DNA from: Rapana venosa
Lineage: Eukaryota > Mollusca > Gastropoda > Neogastropoda > Muricidae
Direction of reading: 5' to 3'
NCBI GenBank assembly: GCA_028751875.1
Contig: CM054140.1
Coordinates: 49,992,171 to 50,056,170, forward strand
DNA: 64,000 bases
Positions 33,241-44,848 of this stretch are shown here, piece by piece. The notes beneath the pieces are model-generated. The model searched no databases. It saw only the letters and a program-made list of their open reading frames with translations, and had not been told where the DNA came from. A program made the position numbers and the translations under genes. Every line of letters starts with the position of its first letter. Position 1 is the first letter of the stretch.

Positions 33241-33399
33241 AATAACTCCAGGGGGAACATCTCTAAGGGGCACTACTGCAGAGTCAGGACCCTGTAGCTC
33301 CAGTCACCATCAGGACCCTGTAGCTCCAGTCACCATCAGGACAGGGGCTGGACCATGTGAACACTGCACTGGACTATAACATCCTGCCTGCCCCCATCA

Positions 33400-33695
33400 A
33401 CACAGCGTAAAAGGGAAAGGGAAAGATGATAACCTAGGTGGTTATTGGGGAGCGAAGCGTCAGAGGCCTCAGCTTCTCAAGGGACCAGCCAGCATCTTGA
33501 GGGTGGCGCCCATCTCCTCTCCCTCGCTGCTTCACCCTCCTTGTCGCTAAAGAGGGAAGTTAGCCATTTACAGCTGTACTGAGTGAACTCGGGGACCATT
33601 TTAAAGTCAAGAACGCTCACCCGTCCACGAGGCAACCCCGCTTAACCTCAGCTTCGGGAATCTTGAGCGAGTGCTCTGAACACTGAGCTGTACGG
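33400..33695 (-). mobile_element. SINE-D with tRNA-like head (unit 1)
   Basis: Reading the minus strand from 33695: 'CAGCTCAGTGTTCAGAGCAC' (A-box-like head), 'ACAGCTGTAAATGGCTAAC', 'CCCTCTTTAGCGACAAGG', 'GAAGCAGCGAGGGAGAGGAG', 'ATGGGCGCCACCCTCAAGAT' and 'CCTCTGACGCTTCGCTCCCC'. The body is shared with 44915-45100, which has a 5S-like head instead. Confidence 0.8.
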
Positions 33696-33934
33696 TGCTA
33701 AGGCAAAAAAGACAATTAAAATGCAAGCAGGATACTCATTGTCCAGTCACTGTCCGTCAGCCACCTTCCCCAAGGGGCTGAAGCACTGGTTGTCCAGTCT
33801 ACGTACAAGCACTCGGCAGCGCCAGGCAGCTGTAGGTGAGGAGGAGAGGAGTTGAAGGACTGTTGGGTCCCACTTCGCTCAGCTGCTGGGCGCCAGCCGT
33901 ACTGCTTTGGTTTTGGTTTGTCGGCAGCGACTGG

Positions 33935-33936
<2 letters not shown>

Positions 33937-33986
<50 letters not shown>

Positions 33987-34205
33987 GTGTGGGTGTGTGT
34001 GGGTGTGTGGTGTGTGTGTGTGTGTGGGTGTGTGTGTGTGGGGGTGTGTGTGTGTGGGTGTGTGTTTGTGTGTGTGTGTGTGTTTGTGTGTGTGTGGGTG
34101 TGTATGTTTGTGTGTGTGTGTGTGTGTTTGTGTGTGTGTGGTGTGTATGTTTGTGTGTGTGTGTGTGTGTGTGTTTGTGTGGTGTGTGTGTGTGTGTGTT
34201 TGTGT

Positions 34206-34272
<67 letters not shown>

Positions 34273-34328
34273 GTTTGTGTGGTGTGTGTGTGTGTTTGTG
34301 TGGTGTGTGTGTGTTTTGTGTGGTGTGT

Positions 34329-34394
<66 letters not shown>

Positions 34395-34395
34395 T

Positions 34396-34429
<34 letters not shown>

Positions 34430-34475
34430 AAATATATATATATATATATATATATAAGATATAGATATAGATATA
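33937..34475. repeat. Long GT array followed by TA/GA repeats (unit 1)
   Basis: About 455 bp of GT with TTTGTG and GGTG interruptions (33937-34393), then TA, GA and TA again to about 34475. The 279-aa Cys/Val frame is an artefact of this array. Confidence 0.95.
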
Positions 34476-34604
34476 ATGGCAATAAAAACACAACTAGGCT
34501 CAGCTTCGTTTCTCCTTATATTTCAGTCATCAGCAAACTTTGCTTCTATCTGAAGCTCCCTCGGGCTGAATGGAGTGGTGCCCAGCAGAATTGTGGGTTT
34601 TTAT

Positions 34605-34606
<2 letters not shown>

Positions 34607-34668
<62 letters not shown>
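34607..34668. repeat. (GA)n microsatellite (unit 1)
   Basis: Pure GA repeat; the second unit has only a degenerate version (40665-40735). Confidence 0.95.
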
Positions 34669-34670
<2 letters not shown>

Positions 34671-34861
34671 TTTAAGTATCTGTTGAGAATATATTCATTT
34701 GTTCATGAATATATTCCGCTCTTGACCCTATTTCAAGATCTGCGGGTCACAAAATTAGTTTCCATTTTTTCTCTGATGTCTGTCTTGGTCGATTTTTCTA
34801 TATTTTTCTGTGCGTACGTGCGTGTGTGCGTGCGTATGCCTGTGTGTTTATTTTGGTCTGC

Positions 34862-35165
34862 TCTTTTGATGATAACGGAATAAACACTCATGTGTTTTTT
34901 TTTACATCCAGAACCCCATTTCCATGCTTTTAACAAAATTTGTTATTCCTTCCCACCGGCACAAATGGCCTACTCTTTTGAAAGGCAGAGTAGGTTTCAA
35001 AGCACAGTGCACAACACTACACTAGACTACACTACACTTCACTACAGTACACTACACTACACTGCACCGCACTGCACTGCATTACACTACACTACACTAA
35101 ACTACATCACACCACACTCCACACCACACCACACTACACTACACTACACTACATTCCACTACTCT
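34862..35165 (-). mobile_element. SINE-B 3' part joined to a CACTA-type pentamer array (unit 1)
   Basis: 'GATGATAACGGAATAAACAC', 'ACATCCAGAACCCC', 'CCTTCCCACCGGCAC' and 'TGGCCTACTCTTTTG' match SINE-B. From about 35010 the sequence becomes CACTA/CTACA pentamers to 35165. The SINE head is missing. Confidence 0.8.
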
Positions 35166-35284
35166 AGTCCCATGACCGAGAATGATGGTGGGGGTACTGC
35201 AATGTTAATGAGAACACTAGCTTTCTCCATTGTGGCGGTAGCATACCAATGCCTGAATCTCAGCAAAGTTAATTTGAATTGTGG

Positions 35285-35670
35285 ATTGTTGGAGTTGCCT
35301 AGAAAGCAAAATGTCCGAGTCGGAAGTGAGCGGTGGTTTGATCCCGTTTCGACAACAAAAAAATTCCCCATCCATTAGATCATGAGTGGTGGTCTGGGCG
35401 CTAGTCTTTCGGGTGAGACGATAAACCGTGTTCCTGAGTGTTACACAAAAATATTTAGCGCACGTTAAAGATCCCACGGCAAAAGAGAGTTGTCCCTGGC
35501 AAAAAGTCTGTGGAAAAAAGCCACTCTGATAGCGAAAGAAATGCTGTTGCGGACAGGAAAAGAAAACAATGGGTGGCACTGCTCTTGTGGCGACGCGCTC
35601 TCCCCGGGGAGAGCAGCCCGAATTTCACGAGGATAAATATGTCGTGACTTAAAGTGGTATGAAATAAATA
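35285..35670 (+). mobile_element. SINE-A copy lacking the A-box (unit 1)
   Basis: Starts at 'GAGTTGCCTAGAAAGC', keeps a weak B-box 'GGTTTGATCCCG' and the body to 'TCGTGACTTAAAGTGGTATG'. The first 30 bp or so of the head are missing. Confidence 0.82.
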
Positions 35671-35827
35671 ACTTTAAAAAAAAAATCTCAATTTTCTTTT
35701 TTCCCCCTTAGAGCAGTGTATGCATTGTGCGTGGTATGGATCTTAGTATGTAATCATTGTGTTAGATATTCTACTCATGCATGCAGCATATGACAAGTGA
35801 CATTGCTATAATTTATTCCTCGGTCAT

Positions 35828-36986
35828 AAGTGTGTGTGTGTGTCGCGCTGTGTGTGTGTGTGTGTGTGTCTGTGTGTGTGTGTTGTGTGTGTGTGTGTGT
35901 GTGTGTGCGCGTGTGCTGTGGGTGTGCGGGTGCGTTCTGTGAGTGTGTGTGTGTGTGTGTAGTCTTTGATCTAAACAATCACCCAAGGTATTTCTGCTTC
36001 ATATTCACCAACTGCACAACTAGCCCCACACACCCCCCCTCCCCGTCCCTGTGTCAAATAACTTTTGTTATCGCAATAACAAAAAACATGCTCAGTGACT
36101 CTCTCCATCTCTCTCCTCCCCCACCCCCCCCCCCCCACTCTCGCTCGCATCGTCCCCACCTAGTTTTCTAAAAATAATCCCCAAAGGCTAAAAAAAGAAA
36201 AAAACCTTTGAGCTTAAAATCTTTGAACGGGGTTTGTTTAGTGAAAAAGCAAGAAGAAGAACAAGTGCTGGAAACCCTGAACCCACATTCTACAACTCCT
36301 GGCCATGAGGACAAGAGAGACCAGACACCCGTGGATAGGTGGGTATTAAGCCCCGAGCCATCCAGCACATCTGTTTGGCCAACGCTTTTGCTTACAGGGC
36401 AATTAGATCACTGCTCTCATAGCCTACAGGGCCCCTGTACATGAGCGAAGACAGGAGGAGGAGTACCACCTGAAAAGAGACAGGTGGAGGAGAGGGTGGG
36501 GGAACGAGCGGGGGGGGGGGGGGGGGGTGCGCGGGGGCGGAGGGGGGGGGGGGGGCGGGGGGGGTGCGGGGGGGGGGGGGGGGGGGGGGGGGGGGGAGGA
36601 GAAGAAAACGGGGAAGCGGGGGGTTAGCTTGTAGCGTGTGGCAAGAGAGGAGGGGGGAGGTTGATGAAGGTGAGGGAACTGAGTGTGGGGGTGGTAAGGG
36701 GGAGGGAGGACCGTAAGACGTGGCCCGGTGTACCCTAAGCCGCCCCGTTCGTAGAGTGAGTGGGGGTCAAAGGATAGAAATATATTGTAAAAGAGAACAG
36801 AAACAAAAAAACAGAATGTCTCAGCCACCCTCAGATTACAACACCTAGCATTGGATATTGAGTTCACCACAAAAAAAAAACAAAAAAAAAAAAAAAGGAA
36901 AAACTTCAGACCCTGATGTTGTTGAGGTTTAAAGACAAGAAGGTTCACAGCTATGTGGGGGTCCAGAGAATAAGAGACGAGAGAGA

Positions 36987-37032
<46 letters not shown>

Positions 37033-37060
37033 CAGAGAGAGAGAGAGAGAGAGAGAGACG
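35828..37060. repeat. GT, poly-C, poly-G, poly-A and GA runs (unit 2)
   Basis: GT at about 35830-35960, C run near 36122-36136, interrupted G runs at about 36512-36597, A runs near 36870-36896 and GA at about 36985-37057. They correspond to 30350-31345. Confidence 0.9.
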
Positions 37061-37204
37061 CACTTCCGCAGTAGTTGTATCTAGGCCGGAGGAGGAGGAT
37101 AACTTATAGGAGCTGGTCTTATCATTGTCAACCACAAAACGCGAAGGCAACAATTAACATTACAACAACACCTTACTGATTTTCCATTTCATGATGAGAT
37201 GATA

Positions 37205-37720
37205 TTGCATAATGAATGATGATGACGATGATGATGATGATGCTGATAATGATGACGACGACGACGATGATGATTTCTTGTTATTATGATAGTGACGACG
37301 ATGATGATGATCTGTCACGTGTCTCCATCGCGGTGGTGCACGGCAGGACTGGAGCTCCACAGGATGCCTGCACCAGGGCTGGCCATCTCTCTGTCTCTGC
37401 TGAGTTCTGCTACCATCTCCTGTAGCCCTCCTCCCAGAACCACCTGACCTCAGTCCATGTTTTCAATGTAGATGTTGGAGGCTGTCCCTCTTTTCCCTTC
37501 TGCCCTTTGACATCAACAACCACAAGAATAATGAAAGAAGCAAAGACAGAATGCAAGAAGAAGAAGAAGACGAAGAAAAGAAGACAGAAGGAAGAGAAGA
37601 AGAAGAAGATCACTCCGATATGATATTAACACACTACACTACTACGTACTACTACTACTACTACTACTTACTACTAGACTCCTACAACAACAACTAGTAC
37701 TCCACTACACACTATCCACA
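37205..37720. repeat. ATG/ACG, GAA and CTA triplet repeats (unit 2)
   Basis: ATG/ACG repeats at about 37215-37315, GAA at about 37555-37612 and CTA at about 37635-37700. Unit 1 has shorter versions at 31470-31560, 31775-31835 and 31855-31925. Confidence 0.85.
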
Positions 37721-38404
37721 ACGATTATGAAATAATAGACAAAAACAAGTTTTTAAAACGAGCACATAAAAACAAGGCTTGATCACCAGCGTGTCAAGGT
37801 GAATTGTGACAGAGAATGGCAAGAGATTAACCAACTGTTAAAAAACTGTCTCGACCCTCAGCCTTTGTTTTATTATCACTCACTGTCGGCTAGAGCTCCG
37901 AGGTTCACTCAATAAGGTGAGATTTCGCATAACGAAAAAAAAAAAAATAACACTGTTTTGCCCACTACACAGAAGGGTAGCCCGCATTCCCCGCTTCGGA
38001 TCCGACACAGCCTGTAAAATCGGGAGTAAAACCATAAACGCAGATATCCCTTGCAGAAGACCTCTACTCTCCTCTCTGTGGATAGACTTCACCATCTCAA
38101 CTCCAGCGAGGATCATGGAGACACAGAGCACACACGCATTCCCCACCTCCGCTGTTCTGGAGCGAAGTGGCGAGCCCTGCACAGCCCCGCCCCCTCTTCT
38201 GGATGGCGCCGTGCACATCAGACACGTTCGGGGGCCGGCCAGCCCATCCACTACCACCGCGGCCATAGCTGGCAACTGTCACTTTCGACAACAGAGAATG
38301 GGTCTTCTTTAGCCATGTGACATTCAGGACCTCAGTTTATAGCGGCCATACAGGCCAGACTTGCACGGTGTGGATAGACGGCCAACTCCCCAGTGGGTGA
38401 TGCT

Positions 38405-38690
38405 GGGGGGCCTACTCAATAATAAGTAAGCATTCCACACTTTTTCTGTACTCATGCAATCTCCCAGGATCTTTTTCTATCTCTTTCATTTATTTCTGTC
38501 TGTTCTCTTTTTTTTTATTCCTTCCTGTCACCTCCTTCTTGTCTATTTTCTGCCTTCTTGCCATTCTCCTGTCCTTTTTTCCCCAGAAAGACTTAAATTT
38601 CTTTCCCCACCTGGTCGGATGTTGCCTGACTTGTCAAGCGCTTAACTGCAGCGCAACTCATTTCTGCTCATATGACAGAGAACAATAGAT
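38405..38690 (+). repeat. Repeat C, copy 4 (unit 2)
   Basis: 'ATAATAAGTAAGCATTCCAC', 'CTGTCACCTCCTTCTTGTC', 'GCCATTCTCCTGTCC', 'CAGAAAGACTTAAATTTC', 'GACTTGTCAAGCGCTTAACT' and 'CTCATATGACAGA' follow repeat C. Confidence 0.8.
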
Positions 38691-38727
38691 GCTGTCTTGA
38701 GCGTTTGACTAAGAAGAGGAGTAGGTA

Positions 38728-39148
38728 CCAGTGGATCAGTTGTCTAGAGATAACACGCCTGCCTAGAAAGCGAAAAGTCCGGGTCGGAAGTGTGTGGTTG
38801 TTTGATCCCCGTTTGGGCCCAATACTTTTCCCCCCCATCCATTAGACCATGAATGGTGGTCTGGGTGCTAGTCTTACGGATAAGACGATAAACCAAGGTC
38901 CCATGTGTCGCACATAATTATTTGGTGCACGTAAAAGAACCCACGGTAACAAGAGAATTGTCCCTGGCAAAATTCTGTATAAAAAAAAAAGTCACTCTGG
39001 TAGGGAAACAAAAACATTTGCAGACAGGAAAAGAAAACAAAATAATGGGTGGCGCTGTTCTTGAGGCGACGCGCTCTCTCCCCGGAGAGAGCAGCCCGAA
39101 TTTCACGCCGAGAAATCTGCCGTGACTTAAAGTGGTATAAATAAATAA
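38728..39148 (+). mobile_element. SINE-A, full-length copy (unit 2)
   Basis: Head 'GTGGATCAGTTGTCTAGAGA' then 'TAACACGCCTGCCTAGAAAG', a B-box-like 'GGTTGTTTGATCC', and the full body to 'CTGCCGTGACTTAAAGTGG'. Cleaner than its partner at 32829-33240. Confidence 0.88.
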
Positions 39149-39324
39149 CTCCAGGGGGAACATCTCTAAGGGGCACTACTGCAGAGTCAGGACCCTGAGC
39201 CCAGTTCACCATCATGACCCTGTAGCTCCAGTCACCATCAGCGACAGGGGCTGGTTCCATGTGAAACACTGCACTGGACTATAACATCCTGCCTGCCCCC
39301 ATCAACACAGCGTAAAAGGGAAAG

Positions 39325-39625
39325 GGAAAAGATGATAACCTATGGTGGGTTATTGGGGGACGAAGCGGTCAAAGGCCTCAGCTTCTCAAGGGACCGCCCA
39401 GCATCTTGAGGTGGCGCCCATCCCCTCCGACTCCTCGCTGCTTCACCCTCCTTACGTCGCTAAAGAGGGCAGTTTAGCCATTTACAGCTGTACTGACACG
39501 TGCAACCGGGGAACCATTTACAGTCAAGAACGCTCCTGGAGTCCGTCCACGAGGCAACCCCGCTTAAACTCAGCTTCGGAATCTTGAGCGAGTGCTTCTG
39601 AACACTGAGCTGAGTACGGTGCTAA
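39325..39625 (-). mobile_element. SINE-D with tRNA-like head (unit 2)
   Basis: Partner of 33400-33695 with small indels; it keeps 'CAGCGAGGAGTCGG'-type body changes and the A-box-like head at about 39600. Confidence 0.8.
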
Positions 39626-39904
39626 GGCAAAAAAGACAATACAAGCAGAGCAGGATACACATTGTCGCAGTCACTGCGTCCGACCGAAGGGCACACCTTC
39701 TCCCCAAGGAGGGCTGAAGCACTGGTCTGTCCAGTCTACGTACAATAGCACTCGGCATCCCCGCGCCAGGCAGCTGTAGCAGGTCGAGGAGAAGGAGGAG
39801 CAACGCGTGTAGGATGTTAGAAGGACTGTTGGGGCTGCCCCACTTCGGCTCAGCTGCTGGCGCCCCGTCACTTGCTTTTGTTTTGCGTTTCTGTCGCAGC
39901 GACT

Positions 39905-40211
39905 GGAGGGTGTGTTGGGTGTGTGTGTGTGTGTGTTTGAGTGTTTGTGTGGTGTGTGTCTGTGTGTGGGAGTGTGTGGGTGTGTGAGGTGTCGTGCTGT
40001 GTAGTGTGGGGTGTGTGTGTGTGCGGGGCGCGTGTGTGTGTGTGTGGGTGTGAGTTTGTGGTGTGTGTGTGTGTTTGCTGTGTTGTGTGGGATGTGGATG
40101 TTTTGTGTCGTGTGTGTGTGTATTGTGTGTGTGTGGGTGGTGTATGTTTTGTGTGTGTGTGTGTGTGTGTGTTTGTGTGGTGTGTGTGTGTGGTGTTTGA
40201 GTGGTGTGTGT

Positions 40212-40243
<32 letters not shown>

Positions 40244-40393
40244 TGTGTGTGTCGATGGCTGTGTGTTGTTGGGTGCGTGTGTTTTGTGTGGGTGGTGTGT
40301 GTCTGTTTGGTGTGGTGTGTGTGTGTGTTTGTGGTGGTGTGTGGGTAGGGGGGGGGCTGTGGGGGGGTTTTGTTTGGTTTTGTGTGTGTGTGT

Positions 40394-40424
<31 letters not shown>

Positions 40425-40500
40425 TGTGTGTGGTGATTATATATATATATATATATGAGAGAGAGCAGAGAGAGAATATATATATAATACTATATATAAT
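39905..40500. repeat. Degenerate GT array and TA repeats (unit 2)
   Basis: About 530 bp of GT with frequent single-base changes, then TA to about 40500. Partner of 33937-34475 but clearly noisier. Confidence 0.92.
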
Positions 40501-40934
40501 ATAGAATAATTAGATTATAGATATAAGTGGCACAAACACTACTAGGCTCAGCTTCTCGTTTCTCTCTCCTTTTATTTCATCATCAGCAAACTTTGCTTCT
40601 ATCTGAAGCCTCCCTCGGGCTGACTGATGTGGGTGCCCAGCAGACTTGTGGGTTTTTATCAAGCATACAGAGAGAGAGCAGAGTGAGAGAGCTAGAGTGA
40701 GCGAGAGAGCAGAGACGAGAGCAGACGAGAGAGATACCTTTAAGTATCTGTTTAGAATATATTCAATTTGTTCTCATGAATATATTCCGCTCCTTGACCC
40801 TATATCAAGATCCTGCGGGTCACAAAATTATTTCATTTTTTCGTCTGATGTCTGTCTTGGTCGAATTTTATATATTTCTGTTCGTACGTGCGTGTGTGCG
40901 TGCGTATGCCTGTGTGTTTATTTTGCGGTCTGCT

Positions 40935-41235
40935 CTTTTGATGATAACGGAATAAACACTCATCTGTGTTCTTTTTTTACATCCAGAACCCCATGTCATA
41001 GCGTTTTACAAAATTTGTTATTCCTTCCCCACCGGCACAATGGCCTACTCTTTGAAAGGCAGAGTAGAGGTTTCAAAGTCAACAGTGCACAACACTACAC
41101 TAGACTACACTACTACTTCACTACAGCACACACTACACTAACACTGCACACGCACTGCACGCATTACACTACACCTACACGTAAACTTCATCACACCACA
41201 CTCCACACACACGCTACACTACACTACACGTACAA
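40935..41235 (-). mobile_element. SINE-B part and CACTA-type array (unit 2)
   Basis: Partner of 34862-35165. The pentamer array (about 41090-41235) shows more insertions. Confidence 0.8.
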
Positions 41236-41454
41236 CTACATCATTCCACTACTCTATTCCAAGACCGAGAATGATGGTGGGGTAAGCAATGTAATGAGAC
41301 ACACTACGCTTTCTCCATTGTGGCGGTCAGCATACCAATCTTTGCCCCCCCCCCCCCCACCTGGAAAAAAAAAAAAAAAATTTCCCCCTTTTATTCCCCC
41401 CCTCCCCCAAGCCCAAAAAGCTTCTTTATTTAACTTGAATTTGTCTGATTGATG

Positions 41455-41880
41455 GAGTCTTGCCTAGAAAGCAACATGTCCGAAGTCGACCGACAGTGAG
41501 CGGTGTTTGAATCCCGTTTCGACAACAAAAAAAATTCCCCACACCATTAGATCTGAGTTGGTGGTCTGAGGGGCGGGCGCTAGTCCTCTTCGGTGAGACG
41601 ATAAACCCGTGCATCCTGAGTGTTTCACACAAAAATACATTTAGCGCACGTTAAAGATCCCACGGCAAAGAGAGTTGTCCCTGGCAAAAAAGCTCTGTGG
41701 CGAAAAACAAGCCACTCTGAATAGCCGAAAGAAATGCTGTATGCGGACAGGAAAATAAAACAATGGGTGGCACTGCTCTTGGGGCGACGACCCGCTCTCA
41801 CGCCGTGGGAGAGCAGCCCATAATTTCAAACGTAGATAAAATTATTCGTGACTAAAGTGGTATGAAACTAAATGAACTTT
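41455..41880 (+). mobile_element. SINE-A copy lacking the A-box (unit 2)
   Basis: Partner of 35285-35670; body motifs such as 'AAGATCCCACGGCAAAGAG' and 'GGGTGGCACTGCTCTTGGGG' are kept. Confidence 0.8.
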
Positions 41881-41884
41881 AAAA

Positions 41885-42120
41885 AAAAATCTCTTCCGAG
41901 ATGTTTCTCTTTGTCTACCTCCCCAGACTGTGTCTAGCAAAATGATTTTTGAAAGGCTGTCAGACCTCGTGACATGACCATACCACCTCAGCATTCTCTT
42001 CTTGACTGCAGTCAGGAGGTCTTCATAGCAGAATGGTGTTTGTCTGATGATGGTCGGCACTCCCTCGTTCGTCATACTGTCCAGGCAGCAGATGCAAAGT
42101 ATGTTTCTGTAGCGTCGCAT
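41885..42120 (-). pseudogene. LINE C-terminal fragment
   Basis: The minus strand encodes 'MTNEGVPTIIRQT', 'LLTAVKKRMLRWYGHVTRSD' and 'SLSKIILLDTVWGGRQRETS'. This is the classic region just before the end of many LINE proteins (K-x-x-x-L-x-W-x-GHVTR ... GGR+R). It is open for about 75 residues. It begins exactly where unit 2 ends. Confidence 0.82.
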
Positions 42121-42209
42121 TCCAGTGCTTGAATTCTTCTGTATAGGCCTGCTGTTACTGTCCCGGAGACTAGTATCCCACAGAAAACCTACAACTTTAA
42201 AGCGTTAAA

Positions 42210-42535
42210 AGGTGACCATCACCAATGTGATCGCGTAAGGGAGCCAGGCGGTCCAAACCCATCAACTTCCTCTAGGGGCCAACACTATTGAGGGTGGTGC
42301 GCCATCTTCCTCTCCGCCTCACGTGCTTTACCTTCATGACCCTAAAGAGCAGGTCAACCCATTTACAGCTGTGCGAACTAGGGAACTGGTGCCTGAATCC
42401 ATGGCATGCAAGGTCAACCATTCACTTGGTAACCACGTTCAATACTGCTTAACACTGGCTGGGTGGGTGGGGGAGAGAGGGGGGGGAGGAAGCGAGTGCT
42501 CTGACCACTGAGCTATCCCGCCCAAGATATAGCCA
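42210..42535 (-). mobile_element. SINE-D with tRNA-like head
   Basis: From the right end on the minus strand: 'GGGATAGCTCAGTGGTCAGA' and 'GCACTCGCTTCC' (A-box head), then 'CACAGCTGTAAATGGGTTGA', 'CTCTTTAGGGTCATGAAGG', 'GGAAGATGGCGCACCACCCT' and 'GGGAGCC'-like end. An independent copy outside the tandem units. It has a clearer head than 33400-33695. Confidence 0.8.
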
Positions 42536-42581
42536 TGAAAAATACACAGTATGATTTCTTTTAAGTATTTTAACCCCTGCT

Positions 42582-43055
42582 TCAGAAACCTGGGTAAACA
42601 CCACTCTTCCACACCTGTACACATTCCAGCCTTCCGTCACAGGGGACACCAGTCATTAAAACTACCCTTTTCAGTAATTTCACCAGGACCACTTCTTTCG
42701 AAAACCTTTTCAAAGCATAAAAAAATCTGAAACTTCGTGCGGACTCAAAATACGAACGACAAAAGGTGGCGAAAAACCAACTCAATCGGTATGGCAACAC
42801 AAGTGGTAAATTTTCAGTTTGGAGTGTTTTGAAACTGCGTTTTGTCTGAAGCCGTTCTCGGGTCGGTGATTTTTGAGAATTACAACTTGTTTGAACAGAG
42901 CCGCGTGAGGACAGGAAGAGTTGTTGAATTATTAAACAATGGAGACGTGGCACTGCGTGTTCACAATGTCCTCCTTTCCAACACAGGCCGAAAATCAATG
43001 GGCGGTAACGAGGGGCATAATCTAGCTGGGGGCTGTAGCTGTGGTTTTTAAACAA
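42582..43055 (-). other. Unrecognised 157-aa open frame
   Basis: One of the longest open frames here of normal composition. Basic and aromatic residues are common (for example 'RYRPLIFGLCWKGGHCEHAV'). No domain, signal peptide or homologous family is recognised, and the start is not supported by any context. Chance openness is likely. A short GA array lies beyond it at about 43230-43258 and CT plus poly-C at about 43358-43396. Confidence 0.12.
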
Positions 43056-43769
43056 AGTGGTTTGATAAAGAAGGCAGGGGGGCTTTCTCCATGGTTTTTT
43101 TTCTTATGCATAATGCAGTAAGCGCGCACGCGCGTAAGTACAACGCACACACAACTCAAGCTAGAGAAAAGAGAGGGTGGAGTAAATGATTTCTTTTTTT
43201 TTCAAGGTTACAGATAACCTTCCATACAAGAGAGAGAGAGAGAGAGAGAGAGAAGAGAGAACTTGACATAATGCATTTCACTGGTTTTTGCTTTGAAAGC
43301 AACGTTTATTGTCCTTTTGTCTTTCCCTTCTGTTTTCCCTTCCTACTCAATCGAACACTCTCTCTCTCTCTCCCCCCCCCCCCCCCCCCCCCCCCCCACC
43401 CCACACACACAAGCATACAAGCCAATAGCTTATGATAATTATCTCAACAAATAGACATGTTAGCTCTAATAGGGTGTTTCATTTTTGATACCCCTTTCTA
43501 CAACATCAGTGTCAAACATTCCTAAAAGGGCTGCTGCATTTACGCCTTAGCTCAAACAGATCAAACAGATTTTGTCATGAGTCCCCAAAATACCCTGATA
43601 AGAAAAGTGTCTTTGAGAGGGGGTTTTTATAATGATTTAAACACCAAATTAATACCTGACTGGGGCACAGACGCGTTCACAGCAGTTATATAATGTGGAG
43701 GTTTCTCCAAGGAGAGCTGAACTGAGCTGAGCTTTATCCACACTGTTTGTGGTCAATGAGCCTACATCT

Positions 43770-44116
43770 ATTTATTTATTTCAAGGACTATGGAATAAGC
43801 ACTCATGTGCCTTTTTAACGTCCAGTCCCCATGTGTATGCAGTGTTGTCAATTTTGTCATCTGTTCCCACCAGTTCCCACCAGCACACACTGGCCTACTC
43901 ATCCAAAAAGTGGAACAGGTTCTAAAGTGTGCGCAAGGTGTTCTGCGTGTGTCCGCACACGAGACCTCGGTTTAGAGTCTCATCCGAAGGACTTTTGGGG
44001 GAGTGAAATCGGCACTGATGTTAACTCCAAGGGAAAGTACCCTATTGAACGGAATTCGAATCCGGGTCAGCAGAGCAATGTGCAATGCTCTGACCAACCA
44101 GGCTATCCCGTCCCAT
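43770..44116 (-). mobile_element. SINE-B, full-length copy
   Basis: On the minus strand the head at 44116 reads 'GGGACGGGATAGCCTGGTTG' and 'GTCAGAGCATTGC' (A-box) with 'GGATTCGAATTCC' (B-box). The body follows with 'CTTGGAGTTAACATCAGTGC', 'GTCCTTCGGATGAGACTCTA', 'GAACACCTTGCGCACAC', and the 3' end 'GAGTGCTTATTCCATAGTCC' and AAATAAATAAA. About 345 bp; it is the reference copy for SINE-B. Confidence 0.88.
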
Positions 44117-44848
44117 ATTCAGTAAAAGAGTTCTCTCTAGATTCATTTCCCTCGCTGCCTTATAGGGGGAGTTTCCTGCTAAGGTTAACAATCCTTCCCT
44201 ACCTGAGATCTTCTTTGAGTCAGCAAGTCTCAGTCATCAATACAGGACAGACCAGTGGCCTGGGTGAACTCCTCATGAAGGCTTTCACAGAGGTCTGCAC
44301 TTTGGTAATCCTGTCACCAGCAGGGGAGATCATCGCCACCAATGGCTGCTTCATTTTCACTGAGCATGTCAGCTAGCTGGTTGCTGAAGTAAAGGCTACA
44401 CACCTGACTTAAAAACTCGCACTTTTCCTTCTGTTTTTCCATATTACCCTGACATTCATACCGCACGTACTAAGGCATCCACAGGAATAAAAACCACTTT
44501 TTGTGAAAGACTGGCCTCTGACTCAAGACTCATATGATTTTGCTCAAATTTGGTAGGTTTGATTTTTTTTCAGCAAAGACTGTAACCCCCCCCCCCCCCC
44601 CCCCCCCCCCCAGTCCTTTGCCCTCTACAAGCTTCCTAACGGCAATAAGAAGTTCAGGCCCAAAACTGTAGAAACAAGCATCCTAATTTATGACATTTCC
44701 AACTTCTCGTGCTTCCTGGTTTGCTCCTATGTCCTCAATCCCAAACAAGTACACAATGCATTTTTCATAAATTAAACAAATCTGTGAAAATCCAAAAAAA
44801 TTTCCAACTTGCCTCTATAGAAGTACACCACTCCCCCTTCCCCCGCCA
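44116..44848. other. Complex sequence, no gene supported
   Basis: Contains an uninterrupted C run at about 44586-44611. The plus frame ending at 44376 and broken minus frames in 44130-44390 are coding-like in composition, but no domain is recognised. Confidence 0.4.

Larger units (their letters stand above)
30228..35695 (+). repeat. 5.5 kb direct repeat, unit 1
   Basis: Begins 'GAGCAGTGTATGCATGTGC' and ends 'ATAACTTTAAAAAAAAAATC'. The next 6.2 kb (35710-41890) repeats every landmark in the same order: GT block, poly-C, GGAGGACAAGAGAGACC, poly-G, GA, GAA, repeat C, SINE-A, SINE-D, long GT, TA, GA, SINE-B, CACTA repeats and SINE-A. Differences are mostly 1-4 nt indels and homopolymer lengths. 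About 200 bp near 33065-33280 match 38980-39190 exactly. Confidence 0.92.
35710..41892 (+). repeat. 6.2 kb direct repeat, unit 2
   Basis: Begins 'GAGCAGTGTATGCATTGTGC' and ends 'GAACTTTAAAAAAAAATCTC'. Same landmark order as unit 1 but about 0.7 kb longer through many small insertions (for example in the 39.9-40.4 kb GT block). Sequence after 41892 differs from that after unit 1, so the unit occurs exactly twice. Confidence 0.92.

Noticed and set aside
33836..34675. 279-aa Cys/Val-rich protein
   Set aside because: It is a translation of a GT microsatellite; other frames are equally open and the second unit breaks the frame.
35010..35165. CACTA DNA transposon end
   Set aside because: The CACTA words are a pentamer microsatellite; no terminal inverted repeats or transposase.
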